This document shows, in pieces, positions 1 through 5,604 of a DNA stretch of 9,710 nucleotides. Position 1 is the first letter of the stretch. Every line of letters starts with the position of its first letter. The translations under genes were made by a program, and so were the position numbers. Origin of the DNA: an uncultured Elusimicrobia bacterium. GTDB lineage: Bacteria > Elusimicrobiota > Endomicrobiia > Endomicrobiales > Endomicrobiaceae. The stretch is taken from NCBI GenBank assembly GCA_937916125.1, contig CALGGE010000080.1, forward strand, positions 1 to 9,710, written 5' to 3'. The notes below the pieces were generated by a model. That model saw only the letters and a program-made list of their open reading frames with translations, did not search any database and was not told where the DNA came from.

Positions 1-58
1 TTGGAGTGAATGGCGATTGAGCAAACGAGAACATGATTGCCTTTTTGCGACAACGGCA

Positions 59-91
59 ACGACGAGATGCTTCGACAAGCTCAGCATGACA
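59..91 (+). repeat. Hairpin repeat, copy 1 (GC/GC stem)
   Basis: Palindromic module with outer stem ATGCT (67-71) and AGCAT (83-87). It is preceded by ACGACGAG and followed by GACA. The same 33 bases recur exactly at 2242-2274 and 5259-5291. An alternative inner stem GCTT/AAGC (69-72, 77-80) is possible. ATGACAG is duplicated just after it (86-92 and 94-100). The preceding bases 1-50 show no recognisable gene end or motif. Confidence 0.85.
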
Positions 92-98
92 GAATGAC

Positions 99-122
99 AG
101 TTGAAGAGTTGATAAGTTGATA
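99..122 (+). repeat. Octamer tandem array, 3 units
   Basis: Three consecutive 8-base units, AGTTGAAG, AGTTGATA and AGTTGATA, directly follow hairpin copy 1. The array ends about 20 bases before the pilin ribosome binding site (143-147), so it lies in the pilin upstream region. Confidence 0.8.
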
Positions 123-154
123 AAAGGCAATAAACTAAAACAAGGAGAAAAATT

Positions 155-616
155 ATGAAAACAAAATTAAAAGGGTTCACGTTGGTGGAGTTGGTAATAA
201 CGATTGCTATCGTTATTATTTTGTCGATTATATCCGTGCCGATTTACAGAGGGTATGTAAACAAGGCAAAATTTGCCGAAGGGTACTCTTTACTTGGTTT
301 GATTCTTTCTGCACAAAAATCATATTATTCCGAATACGGAAACTTTTTAAGAAATGCAGAAGGTGTGGGACGTACGAGTTGTGATACAATATTAGGTATT
401 GATGCAAGCGGAAATAAATATTTCACATTTTTTTTCGTTGGAACAGGAGATGCTTCTGCAAATCTTGAAAAAAGATATTTCAATGCAGCTGTAATAAAAC
501 CGCAAGAGTTAATATTTGATGACAAATCTCTTTTGTATTTACAATATAACATAACAAAAGGAGCAAAAATTTTTGAATCACAAGATGCTGTTGTAGATCC
601 TGCTTGGAAAAGTTGA
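155..616 (+). CDS. Type IV pilin-like (prepilin) protein
   Basis: This 153-residue protein has a class III signal: a short basic leader (MKTKLKG), then FTLVE, giving predicted prepilin peptidase cleavage between Gly7 and Phe8 with Glu at position +5 of the mature protein. Residues 8-30 form the hydrophobic N-terminal helix that anchors pilins in the inner membrane and packs the filament core. A Tyr-rich segment around residues 54-64 (QKSYYSEYGNF) follows, as is common in short pilins and pseudopilins; the remaining globular part is not recognisable. AGGAG at 143-147, seven bases before the ATG, supports the start. No other pilus genes are adjacent, so it may be one of several scattered minor pilins, a major pilin or a type II secretion pseudopilin. 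The class is secure; the exact role is not. Confidence 0.88.
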   Translation: MKTKLKGFTLVELVITIAIVIILSIISVPIYRGYVNKAKFAEGYSLLGLILSAQKSYYSEYGNFLRNAEGVGRTSCDTILGIDASGNKYFTFFFVGTGDASANLEKRYFNAAVIKPQELIFDDKSLLYLQYNITKGAKIFESQDAVVDPAWKS

Positions 617-625
617 TATCGGCAT

Positions 626-666
626 TTATAGAAAAAGGCAGAGATTGGTTCTGCCTTTTTCTATAA
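626..666. terminator. Bidirectional intrinsic terminator
   Basis: A perfect 17-bp inverted repeat (626-642 and 650-666) has a 7-base loop. The GC-rich GGCAGA/TCTGCC core is next to the loop and flanked by A5 and T5 tracts. Because the arms carry A- and T-tracts symmetrically, it should work for both the pilin gene, which ends 10 bases before it, and the convergent mnmE, which ends about 60 bases away on the other side. Confidence 0.92.
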
Positions 667-724
667 CAAAAATTTTTATAAATAGCAAAAGAAAATAAAT
701 AAGACATTACTATTTTTAACAAAT

Positions 725-2116
725 TTATTTTCCGACGCAGAATTTGGAAAAGATGGAATGAAGGATATCTTCCTTTGTATCAATTCCTAAGATTTCATTC
801 AATAAAAGCAGGATATTGTTTGTTTCAAAAGACACTATTTCGTCGCTGTCGCCTTTATCTATAAGCGATAAAACTTTAATCAAATCATTCTTTATACGAG
901 ATATTAAATTGTATTGACGGGCATTGAGAAGAACAGTGCTTTCCCGTTCAATACTTTGCAAATTTAATAATTCATAAATATTATTCAAAATATTTTCTAT
1001 GGGAGTTTTATTAACCGTAGAAAAAGTAACATAAGAAAAATTTCCGATCGTATTTTGTAATTCTTCAACGGATAATTTTTGTTCCAAATCGGCTTTATTC
1101 AATACGATTAAAGTTTTGTCTTTTTTATTTTTTAAAAGTTCCGCAATCTGTTTATCGTTATCATCAAAAAAAGTACTGCCGTCAATAACCCAAAGAATCA
1201 TATCGGCGGAATTAACGGACTGTCTGCTTCTGTCCTGCCCCATTTTTTCTATAATGTTATTTGTGTGATTTCTGATTCCCGCAGTATCGGCAACTGTAAA
1301 AGCAACGCCTTTATATTCTATATTTTCTTCAATCGTATCCGTAGTTGTGCCTGCGATATCCGTAACGATTGCCCGTTGGTAACCGAGTAAAGAATTTAAT
1401 ATCGAAGATTTACCGGCATTAGGTTTGCCGACGATAGAAACTTTTATTCCGTCCGCCATGAGTTTTGTTAAAGAATATGAAGAAATTAAATTATCAACAC
1501 GAGAAATAATTTTCTGCATTTTTTCTTTTTTTTCTTCTCTTGTCAGAAAATCTATATCTTCTTCCGGATAATCGAGAGAAACTTCCAAATATGCAAAAAG
1601 TTCCGTTAAATCTTTTTTAATTTCTTTTATCTGCACCGATAAAGAACCCTGCAAAGAGTTCAGTGCAAGCTCGGCAGTTTTGGAACTTGAAGAATTTATT
1701 AAATCGTTGACGGCTTCGGCTTCGGACAAATCCAATTTACCGTTAATATATGCCCGATAAGTAAACTCTCCCCTATCTGCAGGGCGAACGCCCTTTGAAA
1801 ATAAAAGTTCGGTAATTTTTTTTACAATTAAAGGATTGCCGTGACAAGAAATTTCCACGGTATCTTCACCGGTGTAAGTATGCGGTGCCTGCATATAATA
1901 AAGGATTACTTCATCTATTTTTTTTGTTCCGGCACAAATGTAGCCGTGCAGAATTTTTCTGTCCGCAAGTTCCTGTTTTTTATTATTTTTGGTAAAAAAA
2001 ACGGAAGATACCGTTTCCTTTGAGGACGGACCGCTTACTCTTATAATCGATAAGGCGGATTTTATACCGCCTGTAGCAAGTGCCGCTATGGTATCTTCTT
2101 GTTTAAATAAGTTCAT
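725..2116 (-). CDS. mnmE: tRNA modification GTPase MnmE
   Basis: MnmE (TrmE), 463 residues and full length for the family. With MnmG it installs the (carboxymethyl)aminomethyl group on C5 of wobble uridine 34 in certain tRNAs; it is a cytosolic dimer. Seen in order: the N-terminal folate-binding domain (about 1-120, beginning DTIAALAT), a helical region, then the inserted G domain with G1 GKPNAGKS (230-237), G2 TTTDT (257-261), G3 DTAG (277-280) and G4 NKAD (340-343). The C terminus FCVGK (459-463) carries the catalytic Cys of the usual C(I/L/V)GK end. The ATG at 2116 has no clear Shine-Dalgarno sequence, and a 10-bp inverted repeat (2123-2145) lies just upstream. It is the last gene of the rpmH-to-mnmE run and is separated from jag by 177 bases, mostly repeats. 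Confidence 0.97.
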   Translation of the reverse strand: MNLFKQEDTIAALATGGIKSALSIIRVSGPSSKETVSSVFFTKNNKKQELADRKILHGYICAGTKKIDEVILYYMQAPHTYTGEDTVEISCHGNPLIVKKITELLFSKGVRPADRGEFTYRAYINGKLDLSEAEAVNDLINSSSSKTAELALNSLQGSLSVQIKEIKKDLTELFAYLEVSLDYPEEDIDFLTREEKKEKMQKIISRVDNLISSYSLTKLMADGIKVSIVGKPNAGKSSILNSLLGYQRAIVTDIAGTTTDTIEENIEYKGVAFTVADTAGIRNHTNNIIEKMGQDRSRQSVNSADMILWVIDGSTFFDDNDKQIAELLKNKKDKTLIVLNKADLEQKLSVEELQNTIGNFSYVTFSTVNKTPIENILNNIYELLNLQSIERESTVLLNARQYNLISRIKNDLIKVLSLIDKGDSDEIVSFETNNILLLLNEILGIDTKEDILHSIFSKFCVGK

Positions 2117-2122
2117 GGTATT

Positions 2123-2145
2123 AAAAATTTTGTTCCAAAATTTTT
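2123..2145. repeat. Perfect 10-bp inverted repeat before mnmE
   Basis: AAAAATTTTG (2123-2132) and CAAAATTTTT (2136-2145) are separated by three bases. On the mnmE transcript it would form an A/U hairpin ending 6 bases before the ATG, where a ribosome binding site would normally lie. It could also be a weak terminator-like or upstream AT element. Function is inferred only. Confidence 0.55.
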
Positions 2146-2195
2146 AGCTTAGAGCTGAGAACGGGAATATATAACAACGACAACTACAACTGCAA

Positions 2196-2216
2196 TGTAC
2201 AATGTATAATGTACAA
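2196..2216 (+). repeat. Heptamer tandem array, 3 units
   Basis: TGTACAA, TGTATAA and TGTACAA lie in tandem, with the constant left cap CTGCAA and right cap TGAACGGC. The bases to the left (about 2174-2195) are AACNNC filler (AACGAC, AACTAC, AACTGC). The array lies in the mnmE/jag gap. Confidence 0.85.
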
Positions 2217-2241
2217 TGAACGGCAACTGCAACAACGGCTA

Positions 2242-2274
2242 ACGACGAGATGCTTCGACAAGCTCAGCATGACA
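2242..2274 (+). repeat. Hairpin repeat, copy 2 (GC/GC stem)
   Basis: Exact 33-base match to the copies at 59-91 and 5259-5291. Stem arms are ATGCT (2250-2254) and AGCAT (2266-2270). It lies 19 bases past the jag stop codon in the direction of jag transcription, so it would fall in the jag 3' untranslated region. Confidence 0.85.
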
Positions 2275-2293
2275 GACGAAACGGCAATATACA

Positions 2294-3040
2294 TTAATCT
2301 GCTTGTCCTAATAGTTTTACGCCGACTCTTCTTAAACTGCCTTCACCCTCGGAAAAAGTTTCGAATTCTCCGAATTTTTCAAAATATGTATGAATAAATC
2401 TTCTGTCTTTTGCAGGCATAGCTTCAAACATATACGTTCTGCCCGTCTTTCTGACAAAATACATTGCTTTTTCGGCAAGAGATTTCAATTTTGCGTACTG
2501 TTTCTGCCTGTACCCGCCGGTATCTATATTTACTTTTACTCTTGTCTCGGGATTGTTATTCAACATAAGCTGAACTATATATTCCAACGAAGTTAAACAC
2601 TGACCGCCTTTACCTATAAGCAAACTTCCGCTATCGCTTTCAACATCAACATTTACGGATACATCGTCACAACTGACTCTTATACTTTCAACTTTTATAT
2701 TCATTAAAGAAACAATTTTAGTAACATATTCCTGTGCATTTTTGCATGCAAGTGCAAAATTCACATTTTCCAAACTTCTGTTTCTTTCGTCTTTTTTCTC
2801 GATTTTTTCGGAAGAGCCGTCGGAAGAAGCCGAAGAATTCAAAGAAGTATCATCTTTTGCGTTATCTTTTAAAGTAAGTAAAACTTTTGCGGGTTTTGCT
2901 CCCATCAGGCCGAACAAACCTTTTGTCCCTTCATCAAGAATTTTTATTTCGACATCATCTTTTGTGCATTTAAGCTGTTCCAATCCTAACGAAATCGCTT
3001 CTTCTATATTCTTACCGGAAATTTCAAGTTCTTTTTCCAT
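2294..3040 (-). CDS. jag: Jag/KhpB (EloR) RNA-binding protein
   Basis: 248-residue Jag family protein, a cytosolic RNA-binding protein usually encoded directly after yidC. In Gram-positive bacteria it pairs with KhpA and affects cell elongation. Domains seen: Jag_N at about 1-56, with the conserved GTKGLFG segment (38-44); a low-complexity Ser/Asp/Lys linker (about 60-92); a KH domain with the GKGG loop at 143-146; and an R3H domain with Arg213-x3-His217, ending in the typical EGEGxxRRV stretch (231-239). GGAGG at 3048-3052, seven bases before the ATG, fixes the start. The gene is separated from yidC and mnmE by repeat-filled gaps rather than the short spacers common for this cluster. Confidence 0.95.
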   Translation of the reverse strand: MEKELEISGKNIEEAISLGLEQLKCTKDDVEIKILDEGTKGLFGLMGAKPAKVLLTLKDNAKDDTSLNSSASSDGSSEKIEKKDERNRSLENVNFALACKNAQEYVTKIVSLMNIKVESIRVSCDDVSVNVDVESDSGSLLIGKGGQCLTSLEYIVQLMLNNNPETRVKVNIDTGGYRQKQYAKLKSLAEKAMYFVRKTGRTYMFEAMPAKDRRFIHTYFEKFGEFETFSEGEGSLRRVGVKLLGQAD

Positions 3041-3085
3041 TATTTTTCCTCCAAACTAATTATAACGACGAAACGGCAACTGCAA

Positions 3086-3120
3086 TGTATAATGTACAAT
3101 GTATAATGTATAATGTATAA
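3086..3120 (+). repeat. Heptamer tandem array, 5 units
   Basis: Five TGTAYAA units (Y = T,C,T,T,T) with left cap CTGCAA and right cap TGAACGAC. The array is about 34 bases upstream of the jag ribosome binding site on the minus strand, so it lies in the jag upstream region. Confidence 0.88.
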
Positions 3121-3148
3121 TGAACGACGAAACGGCAACTTCAACTAC

Positions 3149-3164
3149 AGTTGAAAAGTTTAGC
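3149..3164 (+). repeat. Octamer pair (one unit plus degenerate unit)
   Basis: AGTTGAAA followed by AGTTTAGC. The same pair, with the same AACTACAAC continuation, recurs at 5125-5140, so this is a shared block rather than random decay. Confidence 0.65.
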
Positions 3165-3186
3165 AACTACAACAACCAACAACGAC

Positions 3187-3218
3187 AGTTGAAAAGTTGA
3201 ACAGTTGAAGAGTTGAAT
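3187..3218 (+). repeat. Octamer tandem array, 4 units
   Basis: Four perfect AGTTGAAN units in which N is A, C, G and T in turn. AATTTCAACT follows, making the last unit part of a 7-bp inverted repeat (3211-3217 and 3222-3228). Confidence 0.85.
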
Positions 3219-3245
3219 AATTTCAACTACCAACGGCAACTGCAA

Positions 3246-3273
3246 TGTATAATGTATAATGTACTATGTACAA
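3246..3273 (+). repeat. Heptamer tandem array, 4 units
   Basis: TGTATAA, TGTATAA, TGTACTA and TGTACAA, with left cap CTGCAA and right cap TGAACGGC. It leads directly into the hairpin module at 3288. One unit carries a point change. Confidence 0.85.
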
Positions 3274-3287
3274 TGAACGGCAACGGC

Positions 3288-3338
3288 GAGATCTTTCGAC
3301 TTCATAAATGCTTCGCATTTATTCCGCTCAAGATGACA
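3288..3338 (+). repeat. Hairpin repeat, copy 3 (CT/AG stem, nested hairpin)
   Basis: Outer stem ATCTT (3291-3295) and AAGAT (3330-3334), with the usual GAG before and GACA after. Inside, the normal TTCGACTTC...CGCTC loop is split by a perfect 8-bp inverted repeat, ATAAATGC and GCATTTAT (3304-3311, 3315-3322), with loop TTC. It lies 17 bases past the yidC stop in the direction of yidC transcription. Confidence 0.75.
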
Positions 3339-3355
3339 AAAATTTACAATGAACA

Positions 3356-4939
3356 TTATTTTTGTTCTTCTTTCCTGAGAACGAAAAACTGCACTATCAT
3401 CGACACTATGCTGTTGGTTAACCAATACAAAACCAATCCTGACGGAAATCCCCAAAACATAAGCGTAAATATTAAAGGCATAATATACATCATTTTTTTC
3501 TGCGTCGGGTCGGAAACTGCCGTAGTCATTTTCTGCTGTAAAAACATTCCCAATCCCATAATAAGCGGTAACAAATTAAACGATATCGAACCCATATAAA
3601 ATAATGAATCGCTTGCCGACAAATCTTTCACCCATAAAACCCAAGGTGCATATCTTAATTCGTAAGCATTTCTTAAAGTTGTAAACAATGCCCAAAAAAT
3701 AGGCAACTGTAAAAACAGAGGTAAACATCCGCCGAACGGATTAACTTTCTGCGTACGGTAAAGATTCATCATTTCTACTTGCAGTCTTTTGGGATCATTT
3801 TTATATTTTGTCTGTAAATCTTTTATTATAGGCTGAATTTTTTTCATTGCGGCCGTAGACCTAAATGTTTTAAGCGTTAACGGCAACACAAGAATCTGTA
3901 TTAAAATTGTCAGTATTATAATTGCCCAACCATAATTGTTTGTTAAACCGTAAATAGCAAAAAGTATCGACATTGCGATTCTTCCCAAAAAGCCAAAGAA
4001 GCCGAAATCGACGGTTTTTTCCAACCCAATATCAAACGTTTTTAAATAAGAATAAGATTTAGGTCCGACATAAAACTTAAAAGAAAAGTTTTGTACCTGT
4101 TCTTCCTGTTTTACTTTCGCGGATAACATATAGATGGGAGCGGTTCTTTTGTTCTGTTTTATCATTCCGACATTTACAAAACTTAATGAGTTGTCGGGAA
4201 TAAATGCCGCAAGAAAATATCTGTTATCAATTGCAGTCCATTTATATATCTGTGCAGGATTAACCTGCTCTTTTATTTTTTCAAGTTTGGAAGGTTTTGT
4301 TGACGTGTAGCCCAAAACTCTTGTTACCGAAACATTTTCTTTAAGTTCTTTATTATCGGTACCGAGTCCCGGTCCCCAATCAAAATCAATATCGGGAAGT
4401 TTGGTATCTTGTTTTAATTTCTCAAGTTTAACGTTTGCGAAATGCAAATAATCTTCGGACAAGTCAAAAGTTTTTGTTATTTTCCAGTCCTGCATAAAAG
4501 TGTAAGAAAAAACTATTTTATTATCGGTTTTTTCAACTATTTCATAAATCGATCCCGGAAAATTCGCCAAGACGGGAGACGCTTCCGGAAGTACCAAGTC
4601 CACCAAAGCACCGTTGGACTCCTTTATGTACCAGCTCTTTACGGCAGCACCTTTATTTGTAAAAACGATTTTATATTTTTCAGTCTCAACAATTATTTCT
4701 TCTTCTTTAACGGACTGAGAAAAAATATCGTTATTATTTGCAGATGTTAAAAGAGCTTCGCTGTTTGTATTTTGTGATTTTTGACTTTCGTTTACATCAT
4801 CAGTAAAATTTTTTTGCTGTTGAACCGTCTGTTCCTGTTGTAACAACATCTGTTGCTGTTGATTCGGCTGAAAAAACATATACCAAGCCAACAGAAATAT
4901 CGTTGAAAACAAAACAAACATTAATGTATTTTTTTGCAT
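3356..4939 (-). CDS. yidC: Membrane protein insertase YidC
   Basis: YidC/Oxa1/Alb3 family insertase, 527 residues, acting in the inner membrane with and without SecYEG. An N-terminal anchor helix (about 5-23) is followed by a Gln-rich, disordered-looking stretch (25-45), a large periplasmic P1 domain (about 80-305) as in Gram-negative YidCs, and a conserved core (about 312-520) with several membrane segments. Core landmarks: a segment aligning with the E. coli groove helix, with Lys366 where E. coli has Arg366 (from memory); KVNPFGGCLP (398-407); FPSGLVLYW (498-506). The ATG at 4939 is chosen because AAGGA (4947-4951) lies seven bases upstream and the anchor helix begins at once. The frame stays open for 55 more codons upstream, but that stretch is translated repeat. 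Confidence 0.96.
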   Translation of the reverse strand: MQKNTLMFVLFSTIFLLAWYMFFQPNQQQQMLLQQEQTVQQQKNFTDDVNESQKSQNTNSEALLTSANNNDIFSQSVKEEEIIVETEKYKIVFTNKGAAVKSWYIKESNGALVDLVLPEASPVLANFPGSIYEIVEKTDNKIVFSYTFMQDWKITKTFDLSEDYLHFANVKLEKLKQDTKLPDIDFDWGPGLGTDNKELKENVSVTRVLGYTSTKPSKLEKIKEQVNPAQIYKWTAIDNRYFLAAFIPDNSLSFVNVGMIKQNKRTAPIYMLSAKVKQEEQVQNFSFKFYVGPKSYSYLKTFDIGLEKTVDFGFFGFLGRIAMSILFAIYGLTNNYGWAIIILTILIQILVLPLTLKTFRSTAAMKKIQPIIKDLQTKYKNDPKRLQVEMMNLYRTQKVNPFGGCLPLFLQLPIFWALFTTLRNAYELRYAPWVLWVKDLSASDSLFYMGSISFNLLPLIMGLGMFLQQKMTTAVSDPTQKKMMYIMPLIFTLMFWGFPSGLVLYWLTNSIVSMIVQFFVLRKEEQK

Positions 4940-4967
4940 ATTATTATCCTTGAGAACGAAACGGCAA

Positions 4968-5009
4968 TGTACAATGCATAATGTACAATGTACAATGTAT
5001 AATGTATAA
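4968..5009 (+). repeat. Heptamer tandem array, 6 units
   Basis: TGTACAA, TGCATAA, TGTACAA, TGTACAA, TGTATAA and TGTATAA, left cap GGCAA, right cap TGAACGAC. This is the longest array in the window and lies 16 bases upstream of the yidC ribosome binding site. Confidence 0.88.
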
Positions 5010-5036
5010 TGAACGACAATGACCAACTGCAACGAC

Positions 5037-5068
5037 GAGATTCCCGACAACAACCTTCGGGAATGACA
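5037..5068 (+). repeat. Hairpin repeat, copy 4 (8-bp stem variant)
   Basis: GAG, then ATTCCCGA (5040-5047) pairing with TCGGGAAT (5057-5064), 9-base loop, then GACA. The flanks match the other copies, but the stem is longer and the loop differs. Confidence 0.8.
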
Positions 5069-5108
5069 GACTGAACGGCAATGTATAATGAACGACAACG
5101 GCAACTAC

Positions 5109-5140
5109 TGTTGAAGAGTTGAACAGTTGAAAAGTTTAGC
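5109..5140 (+). repeat. Octamer tandem array, 4 units
   Basis: TGTTGAAG, AGTTGAAC, AGTTGAAA and the degenerate AGTTTAGC. The last two units and the following AACTACAAC match the block at 3149-3173. Confidence 0.82.
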
Positions 5141-5174
5141 AACTACAACTGCAACAACCTACAACGACAACGAC

Positions 5175-5202
5175 GAGATTCTTCACTACGTTCAGAATGA
5201 CA
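5175..5202 (+). repeat. Hairpin repeat, copy 5 (TC/GA stem)
   Basis: GAG, stem ATTCT (5178-5182) and AGAAT (5194-5198), then GACA. The loop TCACTACGTTC differs at several positions from the TCGACAAGCTC loop of copies 1, 2 and 6, yet the stem is intact. Confidence 0.8.
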
Positions 5203-5221
5203 ACGGCAACTACAACTGCAA

Positions 5222-5249
5222 TGTACAATGTATAATGTACGACGTATAA
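5222..5249 (+). repeat. Heptamer tandem array, 4 units
   Basis: TGTACAA, TGTATAA, TGTACGA and CGTATAA, left cap CTGCAA, right cap TGAACGGC. The two point changes on either side of one unit boundary show decay in register. Confidence 0.83.
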
Positions 5250-5258
5250 TGAACGGCA

Positions 5259-5291
5259 ACGACGAGATGCTTCGACAAGCTCAGCATGACA
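5259..5291 (+). repeat. Hairpin repeat, copy 6 (GC/GC stem)
   Basis: Identical to copies 1 and 2 over 33 bases; identity with copy 1 extends left to the AACGGCA before it. Stem arms are 5267-5271 and 5283-5287. ATGACA is tandemly duplicated at its right edge (5286-5297). Confidence 0.85.
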
Positions 5292-5299
5292 ATGACAAC

Positions 5300-5315
5300 A
5301 GTTGAACAGTTGAAT
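5300..5315 (+). repeat. Octamer pair
   Basis: AGTTGAAC and AGTTGAAT follow hairpin copy 6, in the same hairpin-then-octamer order as at 59-122. Confidence 0.75.
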
Positions 5316-5376
5316 GCCGATTAAATCATTCGCAAGACATATAAATTGCTAACCTAACTTCTAATTATTCTGTCTC

Positions 5377-5589
5377 TTATTCTTTTGGAACTAAGTCGAT
5401 ACCGCCTTCGTGAAACGGATGACATTTTAAAATTCTTTTCAAGGCAAGGAAACTTCCTTTAATTGCACCAAATCTTTCGATTGCCTCGTAAGCATAGGCG
5501 GAACATGACGGATAGAACCTGCATTTAGGAGGGGTAAAACGCGAAATTTTTCTATATATATTGATAAGAAAAAGCAAAATATGCTTCAT
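5377..5589 (-). CDS. yidD: Membrane protein insertion efficiency factor YidD
   Basis: 70-residue YidD family protein, a small membrane-associated factor thought to aid YidC-dependent insertion. The family core is clear: a hydrophobic amphipathic N terminus (about 3-13, ILLFLINIYRK), then CRFYPSCSAYA (23-33, two conserved Cys), then the conserved LKCHPF and GG near residues 54-63. Length is normal for the family. It starts 15 bases after the rnpA stop; its ribosome binding site is weak, so translation may be coupled to rnpA. It sits between rnpA and yidC as usual, but yidC is displaced by 437 bases of repeats. Confidence 0.94.
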   Translation of the reverse strand: MKHILLFLINIYRKISRFTPPKCRFYPSCSAYAYEAIERFGAIKGSFLALKRILKCHPFHEGGIDLVPKE

Positions 5590-5604
5590 AACAAACTATA
5601 TATC

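Larger units (their letters stand above)
3053..3355. other. Repeat-filled intergenic region, jag/yidC
   Basis: The gap between jag and yidC contains no credible gene. In + order it holds AACNNC filler, a heptamer array (5 units), a short octamer pair, more filler, an octamer array (4 units), filler, a second heptamer array (4 units), and a hairpin with a nested second hairpin. A decayed heptamer plus right cap (about 3343-3354) ends one base from the yidC stop. Inverted pairs TTCAACT/AGTTGAA (3140-3146, 3149-3155) and AGTTGAA/TTCAACT (3211-3217, 3222-3228) could also fold. Confidence 0.85.
4953..5376. other. Repeat-filled intergenic region, yidC/yidD
   Basis: This 437-base gap holds no credible gene. 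In + order it contains a heptamer array (6 units), hairpin copy 4, a single capped heptamer (5082-5088), an octamer array, AACNNC filler, hairpin copy 5, filler, a heptamer array (4 units), hairpin copy 6 and an octamer pair. The module DNA begins right behind the yidC ribosome binding site. Bases 5316-5376, next to the yidD stop, are AT-rich with no module and no clear terminator. Confidence 0.85.

Noticed and set aside
109..136. Possible pilin promoter TTGATA (109-114), 16 bases, TAAACT (131-136), partly built from octamer repeats
   Set aside because: The predicted transcript would start almost on the ribosome binding site at 143-147, and the -10 matches only four of six bases.
2209..2397. 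Plus-strand frame reading through the hairpin repeat (CFDKLSMT-like peptide)
   Set aside because: It is repeat translated and then runs antisense through jag. No ribosome binding site or family match was seen.
3059..3064. TATAAT on the minus strand upstream of jag
   Set aside because: There is no adequate -35 at 16-18 bases, and the predicted start would coincide with the ribosome binding site at 3048-3052.
3213..3599. Plus-strand frame of 128 codons across the repeats and into yidC antisense
   Set aside because: It begins in the octamer/heptamer repeats and continues as a shadow of yidC.
4940..5104. 55-codon N-terminal extension of yidC and overlapping minus-strand frames at 4921-5142
   Set aside because: The extension is translated heptamer and hairpin repeat. 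A good ribosome binding site and the anchor helix begin at the ATG at 4939.
5037..5291. Hairpin modules as intrinsic terminators
   Set aside because: None is followed by a T-tract on either strand, and the stems are short.
2155..5320. CRISPR array
   Set aside because: The repeats are 6-8 base tandem units and hairpins without unique spacers of regular length, and no cas gene is present.
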